Shown piece by piece: positions 26,462 through 36,704 of a stretch of DNA of 64,000 nucleotides. The notes beneath the pieces are model-generated. The model was given only the letters and a program-made list of their open reading frames with translations. It did no database searches and was not told the origin of the DNA. Made by a program: the position numbers and the translations under genes. How positions within the stretch are numbered: the stretch's first letter is position 1; the number at the start of each line of letters is the position of its first letter. The DNA is taken from the NCBI GenBank assembly GCA_024234055.1, contig JACKOW010000015.1, positions 1 to 64,000 of the forward strand. The letters run 5' to 3'. Source of the DNA: Rhodanobacteraceae bacterium. Its GTDB lineage: Bacteria; Pseudomonadota; Gammaproteobacteria; Xanthomonadales; SZUA-5.

Positions 26462-27643
26462 ATGCCCGTCGTAGTCCGCGAGAACATCTCCTGGTGGAGC
26501 CGGCTGAAGCAGTCCTTCGTCGGCTTTCTGCTGTCTTTTGTCATCGTCATTGCGGCTTTGCTGCTGCTGGCCTGGAACGAGCACCGCACGCTCAAGAACT
26601 ACAAGGGCTTGCGGGCAGCAGGTGAGACGGTGCAAAGCGTGGCCGCAGACCCGATTGACCCCTCCGTGGACGGCAAGCTGATTCACTTCAGCGCCGAGGT
26701 GCGCAGCAATCAGGGTGTGCGCGATCCGGATTTCGGGATCGAAGCCCCGGCGCTGGTGCTGCGGCGCTCGGTCGAGATGTACCAGTGGCGGGAAAAGAAG
26801 GAGACCACCGAGCGCGACAAGCTCGGCGGTGGCAAGGAGCGGGTGACCACCTATTCCTACGAGAAAGTGTGGGACGACGACGCCATCAACTCCTCGAATT
26901 TCCAGGAGAGCGGCCACAACAATCCCGGCGCCTTGCCTTTCAGTGACGCCCGATTTGCGGTGACCGACGCCCGCATCGGCGCTCGTCGTGCCGCCGACAA
27001 CATCCTGAATTCGCTGAACAGCAGCGCGCTGCAGCTGGGCGAGGCCGGGGTTTTTCCCAATGGCTTTCGCCGAGTCGATGCCGAAACCATCTATCGCGGC
27101 AGCAATCCGGGCTCGCCGCAGATCGGCGACGTCCGCGTGCGTTATCGGGCGGTACCGCCGCAGATGGCATCGGTGATTGCCCAGGCCAATGGCGATAGCC
27201 TGCTGCCGTGGACCAGTCCGGCAGGGACCGAGATCTTCCTCGTGGAAACCGGTCAGCAGTCCGCTTCGTCCATGGTGGAGCATGCCCAGAGCAGCAACAG
27301 CATGCTGGGCTGGGTCCTTCGCGCGGCAGGCTTCGGCCTGCTCTGGATTGCCTTCTCGATGATGCTGGGCCCGCTCAAGACCATTGCCGCGGTGCTGCCG
27401 CCGCTGGGACGGGCGGTCGGCATGTTCACCGGCGGTGTGGCCTTCGTGCTGGCTGCAGTGCTGGCCAGCGTGACCATCGTGCTGTCGTGGATTTTCGTGC
27501 GCCCCCTGTGGGCGGTCTCGATCGTGCTGGCCATCGTCGCCGTGATTGCGATGTGGAGTCGCAAGAGCGCCAAACCCGCGCAGGCCGCGGCAGGCATGCC
27601 GCCGCCAATGCCACCGCCGCCGCCGCCGCCGCCGCCGAGATGA
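26462..27643 (+). CDS. TMEM43 (DUF1625) family membrane protein
   Basis: A 393-aa membrane protein of the TMEM43/LUMA family, whose bacterial role is unknown. It has one N-terminal membrane segment (about residues 19-38), a large extracytoplasmic domain and about four C-terminal segments (about 275-370). The tail is proline-rich, ending in a run of Pro. The start ATG 26462 is preceded by GAGGGGGAG; the in-frame ATG at 26417 lies in repeat-adjacent DNA. It sits between oleA and oleB in the same orientation, so a role in olefin production or membrane placement is possible, but this is inference from position only. Confidence 0.83.
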   Translation: MPVVVRENISWWSRLKQSFVGFLLSFVIVIAALLLLAWNEHRTLKNYKGLRAAGETVQSVAADPIDPSVDGKLIHFSAEVRSNQGVRDPDFGIEAPALVLRRSVEMYQWREKKETTERDKLGGGKERVTTYSYEKVWDDDAINSSNFQESGHNNPGALPFSDARFAVTDARIGARRAADNILNSLNSSALQLGEAGVFPNGFRRVDAETIYRGSNPGSPQIGDVRVRYRAVPPQMASVIAQANGDSLLPWTSPAGTEIFLVETGQQSASSMVEHAQSSNSMLGWVLRAAGFGLLWIAFSMMLGPLKTIAAVLPPLGRAVGMFTGGVAFVLAAVLASVTIVLSWIFVRPLWAVSIVLAIVAVIAMWSRKSAKPAQAAAGMPPPMPPPPPPPPPR

Positions 27644-27711
27644 ATGCGCGGGGCCTCGCCATGGCGCTCGCACGAGACTTGGACATTTGATTGTTGGTCT
27701 GCCGCCGAATC

Positions 27712-27880
27712 GGGGGCAGGGGGCAGGGGGCAGGCATCCAAACTTCCCGCACTGTCTGACGGTGAAGTGAGGTTGGAGGCGGGCTCACAAGCACGCGGCA
27801 CGGCTTGATTGTGCGGCAAGTCCGGTCCCCTGCCCCCTGCCCCCGCTCCCGCGACATCCCGCGACATCCCGTGACCCTGC
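27712..27880. repeat. GGGGGCA heptamers and inverted TGCCCCC arm, with 10-nt direct units
   Basis: Three GGGGGCA units at 27712-27732 face complementary C-rich units at about 27825-27846 (CCCCTGCCCCCTGCCCCC). CGCGACATCC is then repeated in a 10-nt phase at 27850-27870. This fills the 301-bp gap between the TMEM43 gene and oleB; no gene seen. Confidence 0.7.
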
Positions 27881-27944
27881 CCCGGTTCCCATCAGCGCGA
27901 TCTTGGTCCATGCTGCGCGACCCCAGGACTGTTGATGGCATGCC

Positions 27945-28838
27945 GTGTCAAACGCCCAAGCCCAGGCGCTGATTGAAGCGCTCGGATACACGCCCAAGTA
28001 TTTCACCCGCGACGGCCTGTCGATGCATTACCTCGACGAAGGCAAGGGCGCTCCGGTGGTCATGGTCCACGGCAACCCGAGCTGGTGCTGGCTGTTCCGC
28101 GATCTGATCGCCGCGCTGAAGCCGAACTATCGTTGCGTGGCACCCGACCACATCGGCATGGGCCTGTCCGACCGTCCCGATGACGCTCGCTACCAGTACA
28201 CCCTGGACAGCCGCGTGGCAGATTTCAGCGCTTTCATGGAGCGCATCGTTCCGACCGGCCCAGTGACGCTGGTGGTGCATGACTGGGGTGGGGCCATCGC
28301 CAGTGCCTGGGCGGTGAAGAATCCAGATCGCGTCGCGCGGATGGTGGTGCTGAACACCGCGGCTTTCCCGATGCTGGCCGGCAAGCGCCTGCCGGCTACT
28401 CTGAAGCTGGTCCGCAACACCCGCCTGGGTGCCTTCCTGGTCGAGCGTTTCAATGCCTTCGCCGTGGGTGCAGCCCGCACCAGCACCGCGCGCAAGCTCT
28501 CCGGGCGCGAGCGCGCGGCCTTCGTGGCGCCCTACGATTCACCGATTGCGCGACGCGCGGTGCTGCGTTTCGTTCAGGACATTCCGCTCAGGGAATCCGA
28601 TCCCGCGTACGCAACGATCGCGGCTACCGGCAAGGGTCTGCAATTGCTGGCCGACAAGCCGATGCTGATCCTCTGGGGCCTGCGCGATTTCGTCTTCGAC
28701 CGCGACTATTTCGACGAATGGTGCCGCCGTTTCCCGCGCGCCGAGGCCATCGCCTTTGCCGATGCCGGCCACTACGTGCTGGAAGACATGGCCGCGACCA
28801 TCGTGCCGAAGATCGAGGCCTTTCTCGCCAAGAGCTGA
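27945..28838 (+). CDS. oleB: OleB-type alpha/beta-hydrolase (beta-lactone decarboxylase)
   Basis: Haloalkane-dehalogenase-fold hydrolase; OleB decarboxylates the beta-lactone made by OleC to give the cis-olefin. 297 aa. Nucleophile Asp113 lies in VVHDWGGAIAS, the oxyanion segment is HGNPSWCWLFRD and the catalytic His276 is in DAGHYVLED. The start is GTG 27945 (SNAQAQALIEALGYTPKYF). Proximity to oleA supports OleB over a generic dehalogenase. The usual oleC/oleD neighbours are missing; mnmG follows on the other strand. Confidence 0.82.
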   Translation: MSNAQAQALIEALGYTPKYFTRDGLSMHYLDEGKGAPVVMVHGNPSWCWLFRDLIAALKPNYRCVAPDHIGMGLSDRPDDARYQYTLDSRVADFSAFMERIVPTGPVTLVVHDWGGAIASAWAVKNPDRVARMVVLNTAAFPMLAGKRLPATLKLVRNTRLGAFLVERFNAFAVGAARTSTARKLSGRERAAFVAPYDSPIARRAVLRFVQDIPLRESDPAYATIAATGKGLQLLADKPMLILWGLRDFVFDRDYFDEWCRRFPRAEAIAFADAGHYVLEDMAATIVPKIEAFLAKS

Positions 28839-28928
28839 GTTCTCCTGTGGGAGCGGACTTTGTCCGCGATCGCGATACTGGGGATTTCGGTGGCGGACAG
28901 GATCCGTCCTACGATGCAGTCGTCCCGA

Positions 28929-30821
<1,893 letters not shown>

Positions 30822-30970
30822 GACCTTGTGCGACAGGCAGTGACCGAACAGGGCGGCATGGTAACCGAGAAGGGTCAATTTCCCGAAGATGGCCGTCGGC
30901 GCAGACAGCCGCCATGCAGCCGATACCGGCCCGCCACTGTGCGCGCAGGCGCTGGTTGCCGGCCCGGAAA

Positions 30971-31068
30971 CAACAAACGAGCCTGTTGGCCCGTTTGTTG
31001 CAACAAACTCCGCGTGTCAGGGGGAGTCCCGGCCACCAGTAGCACTTGCTCTGGTGGCCGTTTTTTTT
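30971..31068 (+). ncRNA. Structured non-coding stretch ending in an intrinsic terminator (candidate small RNA or leader)
   Basis: The 421-bp gap 30822-31242 has no ORF of credit. Hairpin 30971-31000 has a perfect 9-bp stem CAACAAACG / CGTTTGTTG, followed by a repeat of CAACAAAC. Hairpin 31031-31059 has a perfect stem GGCCACCAG / CTGGTGGCC, followed by eight T at 31061-31068. The terminator reads rightward, yet no rightward gene lies upstream, since mnmG is on the other strand. A short independent transcript starting in 30830-30970 is the simplest reading. No known RNA family was recognised. Confidence 0.5.
31031..31068 (+). terminator. Intrinsic terminator
   Basis: Perfect 9-bp GC-rich stem, 11-nt loop, then G and eight T. 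One of the clearest intrinsic terminators in the window. It reads rightward toward the convergent lipoprotein gene at 31243. Confidence 0.85.
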
Positions 31069-31242
31069 GGGAGGTCCCGGCGCCCGCTGCTCAACTGGAA
31101 CAGGGGGAATCCGGATGAAACAATCGAACGCCGGAACCGCTGAATCAAACCGCAGCCAAAAGTATAGCGCTGACGGAGGTGCGAATCGTGATAGCAGTCA
31201 AGCTTTGTGACCCGGTTCACACTTGACTAACGAGACCCCGCC

Positions 31243-31899
31243 TCAGTTTTCCTCACGCTCACGGCTACTGACTGCGCGCATGTTGACGGCCGGCGCGCTA
31301 CGGGTAGGCGCTGATCCGGAACCCATCGAACGACCCCCCAGGCCGGAGCGTGAATAGCCGCTGTTGCCGGTGTTGCGGCTGCTGCCAACCGAGCCCAGTC
31401 CTTCGCGGCGCGGTCCCATCAGATCGGGGGCGTAGCTGCGTGCTTGCGAGCGGAACACTCGCCCGCCGCCGCCGGTATCGCGCTGTCTCGCAGGTGCCAG
31501 ATCGTCGTAGCGCGGGTAGCCGCCCGAATCCAGCGCCGATGCCCGCTCAGCCGCCAGCGCCCGGGCCCGCGCCCCGGCGGTCTGCTGGTCCGGCGTGCGC
31601 GGCAAGTACCAGTGATCGTGCCAATAGGGGCTGTAGCCATGGCCATAGCCATAGCCGTAGCCGCCATACCAACCGGCGCCAGGGAAATAGGAATACGGAC
31701 TACAGGGCGACGCCCATGATCCATACCAGGGGTAGATGGGCCGCTGCCAGCCCCAGCAACTTGAGATCGACCCGTAGAACACCACCGAGGACCGCGCCGG
31801 CGAGCGTGCCGTCCAATAGCCATCGTCATGGTAGCGATAGCCGTTGCTGGCACAGGCACTCAAGGTCAACAGCGCCAGTAGTAGAAAGATGCGCCGCAT
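31243..31899 (-). CDS. Tyr/Gly-rich lipoprotein of unknown function
   Basis: A 218-aa lipoprotein: signal MRRIFLLLALLTLSAC with the lipobox Cys at about residue 16. The mature part is low complexity, with a Trp/Tyr/Gly-rich stretch (residues about 30-95, including GYGYGYGHGYSPYW) and then a Ser/Arg/Gly-rich tail. No known domain was recognised. ATG 31899 was preferred over 31917 because it gives a standard signal peptide. Likely outer membrane or surface-associated. Confidence 0.75.
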   Translation of the reverse strand: MRRIFLLLALLTLSACASNGYRYHDDGYWTARSPARSSVVFYGSISSCWGWQRPIYPWYGSWASPCSPYSYFPGAGWYGGYGYGYGHGYSPYWHDHWYLPRTPDQQTAGARARALAAERASALDSGGYPRYDDLAPARQRDTGGGGRVFRSQARSYAPDLMGPRREGLGSVGSSRNTGNSGYSRSGLGGRSMGSGSAPTRSAPAVNMRAVSSREREEN

Positions 31900-32122
31900 G
31901 GTCGTCCCCTTGCTCATCAGACATCCAGCCTATCGTCGCTGCGGTGAAATCCGACTGAACCGAGCCAGTCCCGCTGGCATGGGAGACAGCCGATTCGGGC
32001 TGCCGCCTGGTGCAAGCCAGTCCCTCAGTGTACGCCTGCCGCCCGGCGCCGACAGGCTTGGCGGACTCCAGGGTCGATTACGGTTCTATACTCGGGCCAT
32101 CGCTGGCGTCACAGGTGCGTCC

Positions 32123-32899
32123 ATGATTCGTGTCGTGTTCAACCAGAAGGGCGGTGTAGGCAAGTCGACGATCGTCTGCAATCTGGCGGCCATAGCCGCT
32201 ACTCGGGGGCAACGTACACTGGTGGTCGATCTCGATGCGCAGGCCAATTCCACGCACTATCTGCTGGGTGAGGCGGCCGAAGCGGCTGAACTCGGCATTG
32301 CCGACTTCTTCGAGGAATCCCTGTCCTACCGGCTGCGCATGCGCAATCCGGCCGAGTATGTGACCGTCACACCGTACGAGAATCTGACGGTGATGAGCGC
32401 CGATCAGCGCCTTTCGGACCTGCAGACCAAACTCGAGACCAAGCACAAGATCTACAAGCTCGGAGAAATGCTGGGCGGCCTGAAGAAGGAGTTCGACCAG
32501 ATCTTCATCGACACCCCGCCGGCCCTCAATTTCTACACGCTTTCGGCACTGATTGCGGCTGACCGCTGTCTGGTACCGTTCGATTGCGACGACTTTTCCC
32601 GCCAGGCGCTGTACCGATTGCTCGAGAATGTCGACGAGATCCGCGCCGATCACAACAAGAAGCTCAAGGTCGAGGGCATCGTGGTCAATCAATTCAACGC
32701 GCGCTCGAATCTGCCGACGCGGGTGGTAGAGGAACTGATTGCCGAAAAGCTGCCGGTGCTGCCGCAGTACATCTCCAGCAGCATCAAGATCAAGGAGAGC
32801 CACGAGGCGGCCCGACCATTGATCTACCTTGAGCCCTCGCACAAGCTGGCGCAGGAATATCAGGCGCTGTATGACTTGCTGGACAAGAAGAAGCGTTGA
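32123..32899 (+). CDS. ParA/MinD-like P-loop ATPase
   Basis: A 258-aa ParA-superfamily ATPase. The deviant Walker A is FNQKGGVGKSTIVCNLA near the N-terminus, LVVDLDAQANSTHYLLG is the switch segment and IFIDTPPALNFYTLSALIAA the Walker B. ParA proteins form nucleotide-dependent dimers that position DNA, protein complexes or membrane machinery. No parB follows; the next genes are a PspA homologue (56 bp on) and an anchored SBP-OmpA fusion. A role in that membrane module is therefore more likely than plasmid-style partition (inference). Start ATG 32123. Confidence 0.9.
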   Translation: MIRVVFNQKGGVGKSTIVCNLAAIAATRGQRTLVVDLDAQANSTHYLLGEAAEAAELGIADFFEESLSYRLRMRNPAEYVTVTPYENLTVMSADQRLSDLQTKLETKHKIYKLGEMLGGLKKEFDQIFIDTPPALNFYTLSALIAADRCLVPFDCDDFSRQALYRLLENVDEIRADHNKKLKVEGIVVNQFNARSNLPTRVVEELIAEKLPVLPQYISSSIKIKESHEAARPLIYLEPSHKLAQEYQALYDLLDKKKR

Positions 32900-32955
32900 C
32901 CCGGGCATTGACGCTCACGCCATCTTTCACCATTCGCAGTACCCAGGAGCACTCC

Positions 32956-33693
32956 ATGATCTTTCAAAAACTCTGGTCCTCGCTGCGCGCGCAGCTGAAC
33001 AAGCTCGCCAACTTCTTCTGGGAGGCCGATCCGATCGCGCAGATGCGCTACGAGTACGACAAGTCGGTCGAGGAGCTCAAATCCGGTCGGGTGGGGCTTG
33101 AGCAGTATCGAGGTCTGGTCGAGCGCGTCACCCGCCAGGTCAAGGAAGGCGAGAAGCATGTGGCCCAGCTGGAAGCTCAGGCCAAGGCCTATCTGAAGGC
33201 CGGTGACCGCGCCACCGCGGCCAAGTTCGCGCTGGAGATGGAAAAGGCCAAGAAGGATCTGGAATCCAATCGCGAGCAGCTCACGATTCACGAGACCTCG
33301 TACAACAACAGCCTGATGAAGATTCAGCACGCCACCAAGAAACTTGGTGAGGTGCGGGCCAAGATCACCAAGTACGATGCCGAGATCAAGATGAGCGAGG
33401 CCGAGGCCGAAGTGGCCAAGCTCTCGGAGACCTTTGATTTCAACGTCACTACCGATTTTGGCCAGCTCGAACAGGTGGTGCAGGAACGCATCGACAAGAA
33501 CCGTGGCGCCGTGCGCGTGGCCGCCGATCTGTCCAGCCGTGGCATCGCCGAGATCCAGGCCGAGCAGAACATGGAGCAGTTCATGGCCGAAGACGCCCTC
33601 AAGCGCATGGAAATGGACATGGGACTGGTGACGCCGGAAACAGCGGCCCCGGCACCGGCACAGAAGGAACTGGGTCCGGCGCAGCCGAATTGA
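32956..33693 (+). CDS. PspA/IM30 (Vipp1) family protein
   Basis: A 245-aa member of the PspA/ESCRT-III-like membrane-stress family. The N-terminal MIFQKLWSSLRAQLNKL resembles the membrane-binding amphipathic helix. It is followed by a long coiled coil (residues about 30-190) rich in Glu/Lys/Ala and a Pro/Ala-rich tail. PspA proteins polymerise on damaged membranes. SD AGGAGC precedes ATG 32956. There is no pspB, pspC or pspF nearby; the neighbours are ParA and an SBP-OmpA fusion, so this is not the enterobacterial Psp operon. Confidence 0.88.
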   Translation: MIFQKLWSSLRAQLNKLANFFWEADPIAQMRYEYDKSVEELKSGRVGLEQYRGLVERVTRQVKEGEKHVAQLEAQAKAYLKAGDRATAAKFALEMEKAKKDLESNREQLTIHETSYNNSLMKIQHATKKLGEVRAKITKYDAEIKMSEAEAEVAKLSETFDFNVTTDFGQLEQVVQERIDKNRGAVRVAADLSSRGIAEIQAEQNMEQFMAEDALKRMEMDMGLVTPETAAPAPAQKELGPAQPN

Positions 33694-33757
33694 CACCGGC
33701 TCCACATCGCTGCTTCCACCTTTCACCCTCAATCTTCCACTCTTCTCCGGGGTACGC

Positions 33758-35503
33758 ATGAACGGCCAACCCAAACCTGGTTTCTATTTCGTCGTCCTGC
33801 TGGTGATCCTGGCCCTGGTGGGCTACGGCATGTACCGCCTGAAAACGCCCGGCGCAGAAGGCGGCGAGCCGGTGACCGTCAATGCCGGCAAGGACAGCAG
33901 CTCTTCGCAGGCACCCACGCCGCCACCGACCGACGGCGGTGCCGAAGCGCCGGACTCCGAAGGCATCACCACCGTCAAGGAATACGCCTACGTGCCCAGC
34001 CAGCGGCTGCCGGACGTCAAGGGCGTGTCCAACTACAAGCCGATGAGCGATCGCACGGTGCGCTTTGCCATCAATGTCTGGGCCGGCTGGGCGCCGATTG
34101 TGTACGCCAATGGTGGCTTCAAGCCGGGCAAGACCTGGACCACGCCGGGTGGCCAGCCCTTCAAGGTCGAGCTGGTGCTGATCGATGATCCGGTGGCCAT
34201 GCGCGATGCCTATGCCGCTGGCGATGTGCAGATCGGTTGGGCCACGGTGGACATGCTGCCGCTGCTGCTGGAAAGCCTGCAGAAGGACAGCCGGGTCATG
34301 CCGCGCATCTACCAGCAGATCGACTGGTCGAACGGTGGCGACGGTATTGTCGTGCGCAGCAACATCAAGACCGCATCGGATCTGCGTGGCAAGACGGTGG
34401 TGCTGGCGCAGAACAGCCCTTCGCACTTCTTCGCGCTGAACACGCTGATCAACTCCGGCGTCGAGCCGGCCGAGGTCGATTTCCGTTTCACCAACACCGC
34501 CTTCGAGGCCGCTGCCGCCTTCAACGCCGACAAGAACGTGGCCGGCGTGGTCTCCTGGGCGCCGGATATCTACAACCTGTCCGACGTCAAGGGCAACAAG
34601 CTGCTGGTGTCGACGGCCACTGCCAACAAGCTGATCGCCGACGTCTGGTTCGCCCGCGCCGATTTCGCCAAGGACAACCCGGACATCATGGAAGGCCTGG
34701 TGCGCGGCATCTTTGATGCGATGGTGGCTCTGGACGATCAGGAGGCCAAGCAGAAGGTCGCCACCTGGATGGCCGAAGGCTATGCGCTGCCCGCGTCCGA
34801 GGCCCTGGCCATGCTGCCGGATGCGCATTGGACCAACTACGCCGAAAACCGCGAGTTCTTCCTCAACCGCAACAATCCGACCAACTTCGAGCGCACCTTC
34901 AACACCGCCTACGTGATGTACCGCAAGATCGGGGCGGTGGCCTCGCGCGTGAATTTCGACCAGATCGTTGACTTCAGCGTGCTGCAGAAACTGGCGGGCG
35001 AGCCCAAGTACGCCAACCAGCGCTCCAACTACGGCATCAATTTTGCGCCGATGAGCGCCAGCGCCATCCAGTCGGAAAGCCCGGAAATCCTGACCAAGAC
35101 CGTGGTCATCCATTTCTATCCAAACTCCTGGGATCTGTTCAAGAAGATCACCAAGGACAAGGGTGGCAAGACCGTGGAAGAGCAGTACGACCCGAACGTC
35201 GATTTCGTGCTCGAAGAGATCGGCAAGCTGGCTGGCTCCTACGGCGCCGCGCGCATCGTCATCGAAGGCCACACCGATGGCTCGATGCGTGGTCAGGTGC
35301 CCGATTCGGCCGTGCGCGAGCTCTCGACCAATCGCGCCAACGCGGTCAAGTCGGAATTGCTGCGCAAGTTCCCGACCATGGATCCGAACCAGTTCTCGGC
35401 GCAGGGCATGGGCTGGTCACGCGTCGCCGATGCCAGCGACCCTGACAACCACGCCAAGAACCGCCGCGTCGAGGTCAAGGTGTATCCGCTGGAGGCGCAG
35501 TAG
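33758..35503 (+). CDS. Membrane-anchored periplasmic substrate-binding domain fused to OmpA-like peptidoglycan-binding domain
   Basis: A 581-aa protein. One N-terminal membrane segment (about residues 9-26) and a Pro/Ser-rich linker are followed by an SsuA/NMT1-like periplasmic binding domain (about 70-400, including WAGWAPIVYANGGF and SDLRGKTVVLAQNSPSHFF). The C-terminal OmpA-like domain (about 445-578) contains ARIVIEGHTDGSMRG and NRRVEVKVYP. The topology suggests an inner-membrane protein that holds a ligand-sensing domain against peptidoglycan. No ABC permease or ATPase is adjacent, so transport is unproven. It follows parA and pspA in one direction (64-bp gap). Confidence 0.87.
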   Translation: MNGQPKPGFYFVVLLVILALVGYGMYRLKTPGAEGGEPVTVNAGKDSSSSQAPTPPPTDGGAEAPDSEGITTVKEYAYVPSQRLPDVKGVSNYKPMSDRTVRFAINVWAGWAPIVYANGGFKPGKTWTTPGGQPFKVELVLIDDPVAMRDAYAAGDVQIGWATVDMLPLLLESLQKDSRVMPRIYQQIDWSNGGDGIVVRSNIKTASDLRGKTVVLAQNSPSHFFALNTLINSGVEPAEVDFRFTNTAFEAAAAFNADKNVAGVVSWAPDIYNLSDVKGNKLLVSTATANKLIADVWFARADFAKDNPDIMEGLVRGIFDAMVALDDQEAKQKVATWMAEGYALPASEALAMLPDAHWTNYAENREFFLNRNNPTNFERTFNTAYVMYRKIGAVASRVNFDQIVDFSVLQKLAGEPKYANQRSNYGINFAPMSASAIQSESPEILTKTVVIHFYPNSWDLFKKITKDKGGKTVEEQYDPNVDFVLEEIGKLAGSYGAARIVIEGHTDGSMRGQVPDSAVRELSTNRANAVKSELLRKFPTMDPNQFSAQGMGWSRVADASDPDNHAKNRRVEVKVYPLEAQ

Positions 35504-35555
35504 AGTCGATGCGGTCGGGCGCCGCTCAAGAATCGAGCGTCGCCCGACGTCTCTG

Positions 35556-35632
35556 GTAGGAGCGACCTTGCGTCGCGACCGGGCGCACAGACTTGTCGCC
35601 ACCGCGGTCGCGCCGCAAGGGCGCTCCTGCAA
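35556..35632. repeat. REP-like hairpin (GTAGGAGCG family)
   Basis: Starts GTAGGAGCGACCTTGCGTCG and ends with the inverted CGCCGCAAGGGCGCTCCTGC, 77 bp in all. Same family as 24651-24724 and 42323-42399. It follows a separate hairpin at about 35514-35550 (GTCGGGCG...CGCCCGAC) that may end the pspA-cluster transcript. Confidence 0.75.
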
Positions 35633-35729
35633 CAATGCCGCGGCCGCAGTGCCGCCGATTTGATTGGTTGTTCAGATGCCGTTGGCTACCATCGGCAGGT
35701 TATCTCCGGATAGAGGCGATGTGACGCTC

Positions 35730-36476
35730 ATGAAGATTCTGGTCGGTTTGAAGCGAGTGGTGGACTACACGGTCCGCGTGCAGGTGAAGCCGGATGGCTC
35801 GGGCGTGGCCATCGATGGCGTCAAGATGAGCGTCAATCCCTTCGACGAGATTGCGCTCGAAGAAGCCCTGCGCCTGCGCGAGGCCGGCAAGGCGGATGAA
35901 GTGGTGGTCATGTCCATCGGCCAGCAGAGCTCGATGCAGCAGATCGACACGGGCCTGGCCATGGGCGCCAACCGCGGCATCCTGATCAAGAGCGAGGGTC
36001 CGGTGCAGTCGCTGACCGCGGCGCGCGCCTTTGCCAAGATCGTCGAGAAGGAGCAGCCGGGCCTGGTGATCCTGGGCAAGCAGGCCATCGACGACGATTC
36101 CAATCAGACGGCGCAGATGCTCGCCGCGCTGCTCGATCGGCCGCAAGCCACCTTTGCCAGCAAGGTCGAAGTCGAAGGCAATGTCGCCAAGGTGACGCGC
36201 GAAGTCGACGTCGGTCTGGAAACCCTGGAAGTCGACCTGCCGGCCGTGATCAGCGTCGATCTGCGCCTGAACACGCCACGCTTCATCAAGCTGCCCGACA
36301 TCATGAAGGCCAAGAGCAAGCCGCGCGAAACCCTGGAGCTCTCAAGCCTGGGCATCGAGTCCGGCGACCACCTGCAGGTGACCCACTACGCCCCGCCCGC
36401 CAAGCGTCAGAAAGGCGTGATGGTCAAGGATGTGCCGGAGCTGATCGCGGCGCTGAAAGGGAAGGGATTGCTGTAG
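35730..36476 (+). CDS. etfB: Electron transfer flavoprotein beta subunit
   Basis: Beta subunit of the soluble ETF that carries electrons from acyl-CoA and related dehydrogenases to ETF-ubiquinone oxidoreductase. 248 aa. MKILVGLKRVVDYTVRV is canonical, as are VNPFDEIALEEALRLRE and VILGKQAIDDDSNQTAQMLA (AMP/flavin region). I chose ATG 35730; an earlier in-frame TTG at 35664 adds non-conserved residues. etfA follows after an unusually long 228-bp gap filled by a repeat. Confidence 0.96.
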   Translation: MKILVGLKRVVDYTVRVQVKPDGSGVAIDGVKMSVNPFDEIALEEALRLREAGKADEVVVMSIGQQSSMQQIDTGLAMGANRGILIKSEGPVQSLTAARAFAKIVEKEQPGLVILGKQAIDDDSNQTAQMLAALLDRPQATFASKVEVEGNVAKVTREVDVGLETLEVDLPAVISVDLRLNTPRFIKLPDIMKAKSKPRETLELSSLGIESGDHLQVTHYAPPAKRQKGVMVKDVPELIAALKGKGLL

Positions 36477-36481
36477 AGGCG

Positions 36482-36647
36482 GCAAAACGTCAAACGTGAA
36501 ACGTCAATTGGGTGAGGCGCGATCCGGATTGTTTCGTTCTCCCCAACAGACAGACAAAATTGGAGCAGTGGAGCTAGGAACCGACAACTTCAGGCGAGTG
36601 CAGGCAGATTGCCGGCTTCAATTGACGTTTTACGTTTCACGTTTCAC
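36482..36647. repeat. Heptamer inverted arms (GTGAAAC family) inserted between etfB and etfA
   Basis: Left arm 36482-36509 is GCAAAAC, GTCAAAC, GTGAAAC, GTCAATT. Right arm 36620-36647 is AATTGAC, GTTTTAC, GTTTCAC, GTTTCAC. The arms are almost exact inverse complements over 28 bp with a 110-bp interior. The left arm starts 5 bp after the etfB stop. etfB and etfA are normally close together, so this is most simply an insertion inside an operon. Confidence 0.85.
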
Positions 36648-36704
36648 CCGGAATAGACCGGAGCCTGGCCAAAGCGGCCAACTCCCAACACCCTGAGGTA
36701 TCCC

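Noticed and set aside
30840..31030. Possible cobalamin riboswitch before the lipoprotein region
   Set aside because: A GCCACTG-like string is present, but the other conserved boxes are not, and no B12-related gene follows in that direction.
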